64,000 nucleotides of DNA from assembly GCA_963693365.1 (NCBI GenBank), contig CAVNZM010000004.1:7502001-7566000 (forward strand), given 5' to 3'. Under the pieces are notes generated by a model. It saw only the letters and a list, made by a program, of their open reading frames with translations. It was not told the DNA's origin and did not search any database. Made by a program: the position numbers and the translations under genes. The DNA is from Amoebidium appalachense (Eukaryota; Ichthyosporea). Shown here one piece after another: positions 53,124 through 64,000 of this stretch; position 1 is the stretch's first letter, and each line of letters starts with the position of its first letter.

Positions 53124-54348
53124 GCACCAGAAAGGTGGTCAGAGACCACATCACGCAAGAAAGATTGCCCGTCCGCCTACTGCACTCGTATGTCAGCCCC
53201 TCAGCCACTCATACCTATTGTACCCCTCCTTCTGCTTGCCAGGCTCTACACCGTGATGTAGCTATCCCTCCTTTTTTGTCCGGCTTTGTCCCCAAATAGG
53301 GCCCCTTTTAATAGGGGCCCTTTCCCTCCCTCCCTCCCTCCCTCCCTCCCTCCCTCCCTCCCTCCCTCCCGTTCTCTCCTCTCTCTTTCCCTCTCCCTTT
53401 CCAAATGTCATTTTTTATTTATTTCAATAACCACGAAGGCCCCGGGGGTATTATTATACTTCAAATGAATAAGCCTATGGTAGCAAATAAAACACACAGG
53501 GTATAATAAACGGAATAATAACTTGTTGGCACAAATAATGTTCTCCACCCTTTCTTCGGTTTTTTTATATGTAGTTTTTTTTTTCAGTTTTATTCAGCTT
53601 TGTGCAAAATAATTCTGTTATTTGCAGATTATTACTGCTGTTTCCCGTATACTGTTCTGCTTTATGCAAATCCTCAGAAAAGAATTCTGCTCACAGAAAG
53701 TTCACTCTCAGAGTCTGTGTTTAAATTTGGTTCTTCCATTATGGAAAACAACCACGACAAGAATAGCAGACACACACACCCACACATCCACACACGTGCG
53801 CGCACACACATACCTGAGCGCATAAGCACGCACACACGCACACACGCACACACACACACACACACGCACACACGCACACACACACACACACAACCACAAA
53901 AACTCATTCGCACGTGCTCAGGCACACACACATATGCACACACAGACACCGTGACATGCACACACACGTGAAGCACACACACACAAAAGCACAAAGCATA
54001 AGGCTAAACACACACGTACGCACTCATATTTACAAACATACACAGGTACACAAACGTATACAGACACACCCACACTCACACAAAAACACGGACACACATA
54101 TACACACACGGACACACACACACACACACGTACACACGCACTCAATCACACACACACACACATACTCACTCATTCACACACACACACACACGCACGCACA
54201 CACACACACACACACACTCTCTCTCTCTCTCCCCCCCCCCCCCCCTCTCTCTCTATCTCTCTCCCCTCTTTCTTTCTCTCTCTCTCTATATATATATATA
54301 TCTTGATATATATAATAGTATATGTATCTCTCTCTCAGCTCTCTCTCC

Positions 54349-54386
<38 letters not shown>

Positions 54387-54681
54387 GATATATATATATA
54401 CTATCCTTATATGTATATATATATATGATATCTATATCTATATATAGATATAGCCTCATATATCTATATGTAGTACTATTTCTATATATAGATATAGTAT
54501 ATAATATGATATATATATATATCACCCTAACCGTGACACCGTACTGTGCTACAGTACAAGCCGGCTTTAAATTTCTTACAGGTTCAAGTGTAGCATGAGA
54601 GCTGTTCTTCTACTACATAGTACTAATATTAGAAACTCAGGTTACAAATTTGATGATGAAACAACCCAATAAATAACTAAT
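53124..54681. other. Convergent intergenic region with CCCT, CA and TA repeats
   Basis: (CCCT)n 53324-53369; AT-rich unique DNA to 53765; CA-rich degenerate repeats 53770-54215; CT tracts 54217-54284; imperfect (TA)n/(TATC)n with palindromic segments 54284-54525; unique DNA to 54681. No exon recognised. Confidence 0.6.
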
Positions 54682-56578
54682 TTAGATAGAAAATCCCCCC
54701 AAGACGCAAAGTGGCGAGTCGGCCTCTTGTGTTTGCACCTTCCCCCCCCCCCCCCCCCCCCCCCCCCCCCTTCGTCCCCCGTCCTGCCGCCGCTGCCGCC
54801 CCTCTAAACGCACACACACGCACATACAGACACACATACTCATCCCCCTACCCACCACGGCCAGTTGGTACGTAGCCGGGCCCACGTGTGTCCACTGGTT
54901 CCCATATATGGCAGCTAGGGCCCCGACCTCCTCCTCTGCCTCGCTGCGTGTTGTGTGTGTTTATGAATGTATAGCACTTTTCGGTAAAAGGGGTGTAGCA
55001 TTTGTGTGTGTGGGTGTGTTTGTGCCCATGTCCGCATGTGTGTGCGTGTGTCCGCGTGTGTGTATCCTTGTGGCCAAAGCCATTGCATGTGTGTGTGTAA
55101 TGTTGTGCACTGCACATGTGCATGCAAGTGACTGTGCATGCGCATATGTGCATGGCTTGTGGTGTGTGGGTGGGCTTGTGGTGTGTGGGTGTATCTATCC
55201 AAGTTGGTGTGCGTGTATGTTTGTATTGTGTGTATGTGCGTATGCATAGCCCTTGCGTGTGGGTCCGGGTGTTGTCTTGGTGTGTGTGCACACTTGCATG
55301 TGCAGCTGCGCATGCCTGCGTGCATGTTCTTGTGCGTGCGCATGCCTGCGTGCATGTTCTTGTGCGTGTGCATGCCTGCGTGCATGTTCTTGTGCGTGCG
55401 CATGCCTGCGTGCATGTTCTTGTGCGTGCGCATGCCTGCGTGCATGTTCTTGTGCGTGCGCAGCGCGTGCGGGTTTCGGCGTAGCCATGTGGTGGGCGCC
55501 ACTGCATGTGTGTGTGGGTGGTGTTGTGTACTGCATATATTCATGTCACCCACAACCAAGCACGTGCACACACACGCACACACCTTGTGCCAAACCCAAC
55601 TCCGTCAGTGACTTGAGGACCAGGTCAGCCAGGATCTCATGGTGGCTGTCCATGAACTGCAGCAACCCACTCTGGCTGACAACCTGCCAATCACAGCACG
55701 CAGTTAGATCCAGCCAAGCAATCATCCTGCACGTTTAAATCTTCGGGAGGTGACAGTTGTGCAAGAGTTTTGCATTTAGTTATTTGTGCACACATTAAAG
55801 ACTAAGAGCACAGGCACACTGCCCAGCCCACGCACAAATCGCATGAACTAAGGAACACACACATCACGGAGTGCAAAGACATTGGCCATGCACAAAGTGA
55901 TGTGGTTTTGAAGCACACAAACACATCACAAAGATCAAAGACACTGCCCACACACAGATTCCACACACAGATTCCATGAATTACAGAGCACACAAAGACA
56001 CTACCGATGCGCAGATTCCATGAATTAAAGCACAAAAGAAGACACTACCCATGCACACATTTCAATGTTCAGGATACAGTGGACACTGCCCATTAACACA
56101 TTTCAAGAATATAATACGCTGCCTCACACATTTGAAATGATTAAGAACCTGCCCATGCACACGTTCCAAGACACTTCCAATGCATACATTCCAAGACTTA
56201 AGGCCGCTGCACATGCACACCGGATTAAGGACACTGCCCATGCACACATTACAAGAACCGAATACAGTTCACATGCACACATCCCAAGAATTAAAGACAA
56301 TTCACATCAAGCACCGAATACAAATTCACATGCACACATCCCAAAAATTAAAGACAATTCACATCAAGAACCGATTACAATTCACATGCACACATCCCAA
56401 GAATTAAAGACAATTCACATGCACACATCCCAAGAATTAAAGACAATTCACATGCACACATTGCACCCATCACGGCCCATGCACATAGAGATACAGAAAG
56501 GCACCCACCCCAATCAGCTGGTCGTCAGGTGACATCACAGGTACCCGGTGTACCCCTCGTGCAAACACCTCTGCATGC

Positions 56579-56656
<78 letters not shown>

Positions 56657-57810
56657 CGTGCGTGCGTGTGTGCATGTGCGCATGTGTGTGCGTGTGCATG
56701 GGTCTGGATGTGTGAAAAACGCACGTGGGGGTGGGGATAGGGATGGGGGTAGGGGATGGGGTAACATAAGCCAAGTGTTACGATGCTATAGATGTGTCCG
56801 CGGCTCAGATTGCGGATTAAAAGCTAGCAGGCCTGGATCGACGAAATGGGCCCGAATGCTTTTTCATCCATAAAAGACACTGTAATCTATGCACTATAAG
56901 CCTAACAAACTTAGGCTCAAAACGTGAAGACTTAAAAGACCTTTTTATTGACACCATTCGTTGCTTGGCGCGACAAAAAAGCATAAAGTTTTACTAAAAA
57001 AGACTTGGTTTTGTAGCCAAGACGCCGTTGGCGCCGGCGGCGTTAGAAGTTCAAATTGCCATCCGATGAGATGCCGCCGGGGGGAGCCTACGAATTTGGG
57101 CTGACAAATTTAATTGGTCAATTTAGATAGACCGTCCAACATTTCGAATTTCGGTTGCTATGAAGGGGTGTGCATTAACGTTTTACTTAGTGAAAGTTTG
57201 TGTTATAATTTACTATGTAGCAAAACTTGGTGCCAAAATGAGCGTCTTTGTTTCTGCGTATTTTCAATCAAGCATGTATGGGGTTTTGACAGCTGTAGCG
57301 GCTGAAATATTGAATAAAATGCTGGCGACATACGCCATTATCGATCTGGGCCTACTAGCGTTTATTCCGTCGAATCTGGTCCCGCGGACACATCTATTTA
57401 GTAGTGTTATGGTGCACACACAGTTCGAGAGTGTGTGGGCTAAACCTCACCACACAGGATGGTGATGGGTGCATGTGTGTATGGCCACTGTCGTATGACC
57501 TGTTTGGGTCACGCGGCGTTTATATATTGCATCCTCAGTGCTAGAGTTACTGTGCGCTGTGGGAGAGAGAGGGGGGGGGAGGAGGAGGAGCGGAAAGGGG
57601 GGGGGGGGCAAATGGGCGAGAAAGGTGTGGGGAGGAGCAATGTATTGATGGTTTTCACCTTCTTCAGAAGAAGACATGGAAGGCAAAGGATAGGAGAAGT
57701 GGGAGTTTTTTGGCCAATACCAGTGCTTTTAAACGGTCTCCTTCGTTCCTTCTTTTTTATAATTTTCTCCATTTCTTTCTTTCTTTTGTTTTTCGTCGTT
57801 GTTGTTGTTT

Positions 57811-57859
<49 letters not shown>

Positions 57860-58841
57860 GAATCCGCGTGCACGTGAGCACGCCGTGTGTGTGTGAGTGG
57901 GGAGGAGGAGGAGGGGGGGGGAGGGGGGAGGGGGGGGGGGGGGTCAGCACCAGCCAGCTGGAAGAGATCGCCTGAGGGATAGACGGTGCAGATGGGGTTG
58001 GCCTGGGAATTGCCTGCAAATAGAAGAGGGGGTCAGCATGTGCATGCCATTACACTTACTCACACGTACATGCACCATACACCAACTAACACGTATATGC
58101 GCCATACACTCACTCGCACTGTGCATGCGCCATACACTCACTCGCACTGTGCACAGCCACCAGTCAATATGCATACAAATCCTGCAAGTGCAGTTGGTAC
58201 AATGCGTCAGGATGCAACGGCCGGGCTGCATCGCTCACCTTTCACCCCTACATCACATGCCCATTACCCTCCCCCCCCCCCCCCGCCCCCCTCCCCCTTC
58301 CCACCCCCACCCCCCACAAAAAATGGTTAAGAACGGAAGAGAGGAAAAAAAATAAAGGAGAAAAGCCCACAGCGACACCGTCTTCTTCTTTTGTGCTCCT
58401 CAGCCCTGTGGCCTGGTGCTAGTTTCCATGTCGTTTTCTCACAGGCGGTGAACGAGAGAAGAGGTGCATTTTCCTTTAGACCTGGAGGGTGGGGGAGAAG
58501 GGCGGAGGGAGGGAGGGGAGGAGGAGGGGGGCGGAGGGGGAGGGGGAGGGATTACGCACCCATGACAGAGTGGACGGGGCGTAGGCCGTAGCGTATGGCA
58601 CGGTGCTGGATGGTGTCTGTGTCTGTGCACCAGGCAGGGGGGTGGACGGGGTGGTGGGGTCCAGCAGGAAGGCATCGAGCATGTGGGCCGCTATGTCCAT
58701 CGCATCCAGCATGCCCACCACCTGGGTGAGAGGAGGTTAGCTGCCCTCCACCTGCCAGTTCCCTGCATGCCTTGCACTGAGCCTGCTGGGCAGAACTACC
58801 CATATATATATATTGTCACCTGGAACTTATCCCCCCCCTCT

Positions 58842-58904
<63 letters not shown>

Positions 58905-59376
58905 GCCCATCCAGCCAAATGCTCACAGGGCAGAACGGTTGCACCAAAGGGTTGTTCACTTGGAGCAGCATAAGAGGCAGGGACAAACATGTGTATATAT
59001 TCTTCTTTCAGTCTTGCCCTTATCAACAGACGGTCCCCCCCTCCCCTCCCCTTTTCAGGTGTGTGTGTGTGCGTGCGTGCGTGTCTTCGAAGGGGGGGGG
59101 GGGAGGGTGGATAAGATGGGGCATCTTATTAGCGGGGGGGGGGGGGGGGGGAGGGGGAACGGAGGCGGGGAGAGGGGAGGGGGGAGGAGAGGAGGAGTGA
59201 GAATGGGGAGTGGTGGGTGTGTGTGCTGGGGGGGGGGGGGGAGGGGGGGGGAGGGAGAAGGAAGAGACGTGCCTTTCCAGTCAGGTCGACTACGGGAGCT
59301 GAGAGGATGTTGTTGGCTGCAAGCACTTTCATGGCCTTGTCCACAGACATGCTGGGCTGTGCGCGCGCGCGCGCGC

Positions 59377-59432
<56 letters not shown>

Positions 59433-59499
59433 GTGTGTATGTGTGGTTGGAAAGGACGAAAGAGATTTCGTTTTCTTTTTCTTTTTTTCCTTTTTCTTT

Positions 59500-59530
<31 letters not shown>

Positions 59531-59796
59531 GGGGGAGAGAGAGAGAGAGAGATGGGGGGGGGGGGGTGGGGAGGGGAGGGCAATTAGTGTTGTGTCCCTG
59601 TGACGTATAATTGGCCGTGCACCACGTTTTTCTAAGCCGCTGGGGATGTTGATCAGTTATTGCTTGATCCAATAGTGATCCCCCAACCATATATTGCAAA
59701 CTTTTGGATCAAACAAAAGAGGGTGGAGGGGGGAGGGGGTGGGGAGAGGGGACTTGGTGAGGAAGGATTTTTTGGGAGAATGAGGGGACCCGGGGG

Positions 59797-59838
<42 letters not shown>

Positions 59839-60236
59839 GGGGATACCTCCAGCTTGACGACACCTTGTGGGTGGGCCACGGCATGCAGGTCGCTGATTGC
59901 GTAGCGCTGCAGACGCACCTCCCTGCTGGGCATGTTGTCCAGACGCAGCACGGGCATGCGGAAGGCCCCCGGTGGAAGCGTGTAGAACTCAGGCAGTATG
60001 CCCTGGGGGTGGTATAGAGGTGCCTGCTGGTGGTGGGGTGGGTGCGGGTGGTTCTTGTTGGGGTTCTGCTTGTGCGCCCGAGGTTTGGACTTGTACACGT
60101 GACTGTTGCCTGCATGTGCCTTTGGGCCGTGCCCGGCAGGCACTGGGTGGTCGGTCTTGACGGCGGTGGACATGTTGACGTACTGGGTGCAAGAGGTAGG
60201 TGTGATCACGGGCAGCAGGACGGGCCACACACTCAT
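54682..60236 (-). CDS. CBS-domain protein, SNF4/AMPK-gamma-like, eight exons
   Basis: CBS pairs bind adenosine nucleotides and regulate kinases or transporters. Minus-strand exons: 60236-59847, 59356-59273, 58721-58560, 58013-57951, 56570-56509, 55683-55580, 54943-54852, 54725-54682 (TAA). ATG 60236 has a near-ideal context (ccaccATGa). Exon 1 (130 codons) has a His/Asn/Pro-rich linker, then RMPVLRLDNMPSREVRLQRY. CBS1: MSVDKAMKVLAANNILSAPV + VVGMLDAMDIAAHMLDAF. CBS2: PVHSVM...NPICTVYPSGDLFQL, then VFARGVHRVPVM, VVSQSGLLQFM. A short third CBS-like piece (ALAAIYGN...YQLAVV, CVLGGFSI) ends the protein at ~333 residues, shorter than the four-CBS gamma subunits. Exon 3 needs one extra base to keep frame, and intron 2 has a GC donor. 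The last two exons are less certain; the next-to-last also resembles the start of an RWD domain. Confidence 0.78.
54737..54770. repeat. C-run in the last CBS-gene intron
   Basis: C29 between the final two exons; on the coding strand this is a G-run. Confidence 0.9.
55308..55460. repeat. 30-bp minisatellite, five copies
   Basis: The unit starts gcgcatgcctgcgtgcatgt and ends tcttgtgcgt. Copies start at 55308, 55338, 55368, 55398 and 55428 and are almost identical. CBS-gene intron 6. Confidence 0.95.
55810..56470. repeat. Degenerate repeats grading into a 33-bp minisatellite
   Basis: Variants of cccatgcacacat...caagaattaaagaca run through the CBS intron 5. At the right end catgcacacatcccaagaat recurs exactly every 33 bases (56385, 56418, 56451), while the left end is strongly diverged. 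This gradient suggests growth at the exon-proximal end. Confidence 0.85.
56583..56652. repeat. (GT)n beside CBS-gene exon 5
   Basis: About 35 GT units start 13 bases from the exon 56509-56570. On the coding strand this is (CA)n leading to gcatgcag. Confidence 0.95.
57160..57465 (+). other. Unassigned open frame inside a CBS-gene intron
   Basis: 101 codons antisense to the host gene, in unique sequence, with a hydrophobic middle (VLTAVAAEILNKML). No recognised domain and no promoter or poly(A) signal seen. It may be fortuitous or a transposon remnant. Confidence 0.15.
57812..57950. repeat. Poly-G tract against CBS exon 4
   Basis: G47 at 57812-57858 and G/GA tracts at 57899-57943, so the coding strand reads a C-run downstream of the donor. 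Confidence 0.95.
59086..59260. repeat. G-rich tracts downstream of CBS exon 2
   Basis: G-runs at 59091-59103, 59135-59151 and 59229-59240 with GGA repeats, filling the intron after the GC-type donor. Confidence 0.9.
59360..59428. repeat. (CG)n-(GT)n at the acceptor of CBS exon 2
   Basis: About 30 bp of perfect CG alternation, then GT alternation. The coding-strand acceptor is ...gcgcgcacag. It is strongly Z-DNA-prone. Confidence 0.95.
59505..59838. repeat. T-run/G-run blocks in CBS intron 1
   Basis: T10-G25 at 59500-59535, then G-runs 59790-59837 immediately beside the donor of exon 1. Confidence 0.9.
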
Positions 60237-62031
60237 GGTGGATGAAGAATGTTTTTGAACACTCACACGCACACGCAAACACACACTCCTTCACACACAT
60301 TGAGGCACACTCAAGTGTCACTTTATTACAAATACATTCTTTACATACCCGCAGGCGGCAGTGAAACTCGTAGCCGTGAACACAAACACCAGCACACACA
60401 CAAACACACGTTAACTACCGTAGGCTACACAACATGCATGTTACAACGCACATGCTGCACAGGTGAACGTACACACACGGATACTTCACGAACGTATGAC
60501 ACACACATGAATAAACACACATGTAACAACAAAAACTTAAAAACATACACATAAACACACAGACAGGAAGAATCACTCTCTGCCAACCTTAGAAACCAAT
60601 GCCGGCTCCTGGCGCTAGCTTTCTTGCATAAATCGGCGCTTATTGTGGCAGACACGTCTCTTGGGCAGCCTGGAAGAGCAATTTTTTTTTTGCTGTTGTG
60701 AACTAACGGGAAGGGGGAAAATTTGACAGTAAAATCTCCGATGTTGAAGTGTCTTACAGGGGCATCACTGGGAAAGGGCCCAGTTTATTCGCGTCAAATG
60801 CAACGAGTGAATGGAAACACACGGAAAACGCACTTCCGATCGGTTTATATACCCTGGCCTGCAAAAGTGACCCGGCGATTGTGGCTCACTTGGGCTCACC
60901 CAACCGTACCTATAATAGAAACGGATGCCGCAAAACCCCAAATTAACAATAATGGGGTTTTATGACGAAACAGAGTGTAAAAATAGGTGTTCAATACAAT
61001 TTACGCAAATGACGTAGGATCTATACACAGTGATATGAATTCAATTTCTACATTTAAATTATTATGCCAATCAGTAATCCCCAGTCCTGATGGCGGGAAC
61101 AATAATCCAATCATAAAATTTATAAACAAAAGAATCACACTTCTATTCGCACAAAGTCATTCAATCTAAAACCTCATGGAAGCTGCTCGCTCAAAAAAAA
61201 CATCACGGCCCTGCGGCGGCGAGATTTTACCAAGCAAGCCTTGACACCGTCTGGTCGCAGAGCTGAGTTTTGTTGAACGGCGTCCAGATCACAGAATGTG
61301 AATTGAAATAAGGAAGTATGAGAAAGCGGCATAATATGAACACCTTAAAAATTCTTAAAATTTCATTTTATTCTCTACTAGAATGTATTTCTTCTTGGTA
61401 CTGAGCTTTGAAAGGCTGACAATTGTGTGCGCTTTTGAGTTCACTTAACCCTTGGACAATTTCCATTGGATGTGTATCACAGCATCCTGGCTGTTAACGC
61501 ATCCTATTGGTTGGATTTTTTTGTCGCGAATTTGAAAATCACTGGGCCAGCCGGCCGCGGAGTCTGGCGGCGGCCAGAGCCTGCCAGCTGGGGCCGATCG
61601 TAAGTCGTGACCGTGGCACCGTGGCGCTTCGGAAAAGCTGTCAGAGGCCCCTTTCAAAGCTGGCCTTGTTGGGAGCAACCCGGTCAAAGCATTGTTGGGC
61701 AGCTTGCAGAATGTTCCGTTCGTGCTCGCCAACATATGGGGTGGCATAGTTTACAGGCGCAGGGCAGGCGTGGAAGACTACGTGAAACCAAGACCACGCC
61801 CGTTGTAAACATAGGTGGGTGGTACGATCATGCGGTGCTTTGTTTCGGGGGCACGTGGGCGTATTCATGTCGCCCTGGTGGTGAGTGCATGCACGAATGT
61901 TTGCCAGCTTTTGTGTGGTGTTGTGTGAGTGTTCCGTTGTGCCGCTTGTCTTGCTGCGCGTGAAGCATGAAACATGCATCCTCGTGTGCCATTGAACACT
62001 TTTGGTCGTGCAAGTACAAGCTCGGGAACCG

Positions 62032-62033
<2 letters not shown>

Positions 62034-62067
<34 letters not shown>

Positions 62068-62240
62068 CGCTTCCCCCCTCTACCCTCCCTCCCTCCCCGG
62101 TCCCCCCCCCCCCCCCCCTGCTGCTCCCCCCTCCCCTTCCCCCCGGCCCTATCCCCGCTGCCTCCCCCCCCCCCCTCCCCCCCCCCCCCCTCACCCCGGC
62201 TGCTCGGCCCCCCCCCCCCCCCCCTTCCCCCCTCCCCCCG
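62034..62240. repeat. C-rich tract
   Basis: C-runs with scattered T, G and A, including C34 at 62033-62066. No exon visible inside. Confidence 0.95.
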
Positions 62241-62989
62241 GGGGCCCTCTCTTGTCCACGTAGGCTCTTTCTTTTTAACTTGCTATGTGCGTGCATTGAG
62301 TGTGGGAGTGCATGCATTTCTCGTTCTATTTCTGTGGGAGACCAGTGTGCCTTGTGTTTGACTTTGTGCCTGTTTCTATTTAGCTCGGTTGGAGAGGTGG
62401 TGGAGGTGGCAGGGCATGTGGTGGGGAGGAGGGGAAATGGGAAAGGGGGAGGGGGGGGGGTCGGTGGGGGGGGGGGGGGGGGGGGGGGGGGGGGAGGTGA
62501 GGTACGGGAGTTCTTTGAGTGAAGGGAGGGATGGTTTGCACTCTTAGGTAGGGAGGGCAAGTACTTTGTGGAAAGGCTTGCCTGTAGGCGCTTGAAAGTC
62601 GGTGGTTACAGGTATGGGGGAGCCATGTTGCACAAAAACCATGGAATTAATGCAGACAAAGTAAGGAGGAAGGACAAGGAAAAGTAAACCCTGTTGTCTT
62701 GGGGCACGGCCTTATTTCTGTTTTAGCTCCGGTTCACCCGCCCAGCAGGACTGCATAGATCAACATCGCTCGGAATTTGCTTTGCCAAGTGCGCACAGTG
62801 TGTGATCATCATTACTACTCGGCCAACAACTTAAGATAAAAAAAATTTAGTGTACCACCCCTGTATCCAGTGTGAAGGAGCCATGTGTGCCACACCAGTT
62901 ACGTACACAATTGTTAGATGACTACCCGTGATTCTTAAGGGCATGGTCTTATACACCACCCACACCGTCCCGTTACCTGTTTGCTGTTT

Positions 62990-63095
62990 CCGCCAATAGG
63001 AATTGAGGTATGCCCGGACAGCCAATAGACAATTACACAGCACAATGTGACCACATATTTGCAGGTGGCTGGCAGCCAATGATATCACAGTATTA
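62990..63095. promoter_or_regulatory. Cluster of three CCAAT boxes
   Basis: gCCAATa or gCCAATg occurs near 62993, 63021 and 63075 on the plus strand. Clusters like this usually mark NF-Y-type promoters, but no start site or first exon was identified nearby. Confidence 0.4.
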
Positions 63096-63271
63096 TTATA
63101 TTGTATTATTCTAAATCGACCAGTCCCAGCGAACCATGATTTGCCTCGGGGTGATAAATTAGTGTCTAACCAAATAGAGAGTTGACATCTCTCCCCGTCA
63201 CGAGCCTTCTCCAACCCAGAACACCTCCCAACTCCACATTAACCACAAAACAGTGGTGTCCCAGGCGGACC

Positions 63272-63316
<45 letters not shown>

Positions 63317-63507
63317 AGGGCCGGAGGGGAGGGAGGGGGGGGGGGGGGGAAATATGTTAGCACACGGGAGGCCGTGCATGCAAACATAGTGTTTGGTGAT
63401 TATTGGTTTTAAGTTGTGGAGGATCCCAGTGAGGCGAATATGTGGAATCTCAAAAGTACGGAAATTTCGGATATTGAGAGCCCCAGGGGACCGCGGGCCT
63501 GGGGGGA

Positions 63508-63548
<41 letters not shown>

Positions 63549-63596
63549 GGGGGGGGGGGAGGGGGGGGGAGGGGGGGGGGGGGGCTGAGGAGGGGC

Positions 63597-63695
63597 TCCG
63601 TTATTACCGACAGTGATCCCCCCTCCCTCCCCCGGGGAGGGGGCGGGGGAGGGGCTCCGTTATTACCGACAGTGATCCCCCCCCCCCCCCCCCCC
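63597..63695. repeat. Direct duplication of a ~33-bp segment
   Basis: ggggctccgttattaccgac, continuing agtgatcccccc, occurs at 63593 and again at 63650, separated by a G/C-rich spacer and followed each time by C-runs. Confidence 0.85.
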
Positions 63696-63726
63696 CCCCA
63701 CCACCACCACCACCACCCGTCTTTAC

Positions 63727-64000
63727 CCCCGGTCACTCTTCCCTTCCCCTCAACCGGGTTGCAGATGTTGACCAACGTCAAGTTCTCACCAGCTACAAGT
63801 GAATGCAATACAGCAGCTAGAGAGTCACAGCTGGTGCTTTTTTTGTTTTCCCTCCCCCCTCCCTCCCCCCCCCCCTCCCCTCCCCTCCCCCCCCCCCCTC
63901 TCTCCCCCCCCCCCCCCCCCTCCCCCCTTTGCCACACACACACACCGCAGCCGTTTCGAATTCACCGTCACCATATGATCTTCAACAGGAACAAACTTCA
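63727..64000 (-). CDS. Two exons of an unidentified gene (partial at right edge)
   Basis: Minus-strand exon 64000-63946 reads KFVPVEDHMVTVNSKRL and ends in phase 2 at a gtgtgt donor. The next exon starts at 63830 after gcaccag, restores phase (CG+C = Arg) and reads CDSLAAVLHSLVAGENLTLV, then NICNP. It ends at a gtaaag donor (63727) or a weaker gttgag donor. Frame continuity across the junction and non-repetitive composition support real coding sequence. I recognise no family. Later exons should lie to the left but were not found. The intron is C-rich on the plus strand, that is, G-rich on the coding strand. Confidence 0.45.

Larger units (their letters stand above)
60237..63726. other. Intergenic region upstream of the CBS gene
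   Basis: CA-rich DNA 60258-60560; unique DNA 60580-62030, with short unassigned frames near 60750-60960 and 61640-61780; C-runs 62034-62240; G-runs 62448-62494; unique DNA 62520-63280 with three CCAAT boxes (62995-63090); G-runs 63286-63350 and 63509-63585. No gene could be assembled with confidence. Confidence 0.4.

Noticed and set aside
54852-54943. RWD-domain gene (reading EEEVGALAAIYGNQW)
   Set aside because: The resemblance to an RWD N-terminus is real, but no further RWD exons were found, and the exon joins the CBS gene in phase at both ends (with an alternative donor at 55580). Kept as the CBS gene with reduced confidence.
60723-60965. Overlapping plus-strand frames of 80 and 65 codons
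   Set aside because: No recognised domain, no splice partners, overlapping frames. Probably chance.
61641-61790. Minus-strand exon resembling an AAA-ATPase YVGExE segment
   Set aside because: The similarity is only to YVGEHERNI. No Walker motifs or neighbouring exons were found, and the frame ends within 31 residues.

Overview
The window is nuclear DNA of an intron-rich eukaryote. Evidence is spliced GT-AG genes with consistent intron phases, a class II tRNA-Ser, AATAAA poly(A) signals, one TATA/Inr promoter, and a very high load of simple repeats: (CA/GT)n, (GA/CT)n, poly-C/poly-G runs and minisatellites. Gene content (dolichyl-diphosphatase, a START protein, an SNF4-like CBS protein, a large secreted S41-type protease) fits a unicellular eukaryote such as a holozoan or stramenopile-type protist, but I cannot name the lineage from the sequence alone.

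Layout. 77-1432 (+): last three exons of an aldehyde dehydrogenase entering from the left edge. 4308-13762 (-): complete nine-exon dolichyldiphosphatase (DOLPP1), with a tRNA-Ser(GCU) and a tRNA-fragment-bearing 39-bp minisatellite in one of its introns. 13763-16569: intergenic, with a (CA)n array and a possible DNA-transposon relic. 16570-27365 (+): complete ten-exon gene for a ~903-residue secreted S41-family protease-like protein. 29689-36404 (-): six-exon START-domain protein. 38306-39503 (-): probable single-pass membrane protein. 39504-52020: repeat-dominated intergenic DNA with dispersed repeat copies and several minisatellites. 52157-52801 (+): intronless gene for a secreted 214-residue protein with a TATA box and initiator. 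54682-60236 (-): eight-exon CBS-domain (SNF4/AMPK-gamma-like) gene. 63727-64000 (-): two exons of an unidentified gene running off the right edge.

The genes do not form an obvious pathway. They are single-function loci separated or interrupted by simple repeats. Three things stand out. First, introns are built mostly from low-complexity DNA that tends to be written as (C)n/(CA)n on the coding strand, whichever genomic strand carries the gene, and many 3' splice sites are simply the end of a (CA)n or poly-A run followed by CAG. Second, exon edges have been copied together with adjacent microsatellite DNA (19.1 and 33.2 kb). Third, two otherwise intact genes each need exactly one extra base, near a short C run, to stay in frame. 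This is more likely a consensus-sequence artefact than gene death.

The exon models are hand-spliced. Support comes from reading-frame continuity across every junction and from recognisable protein motifs. No alignment was run.
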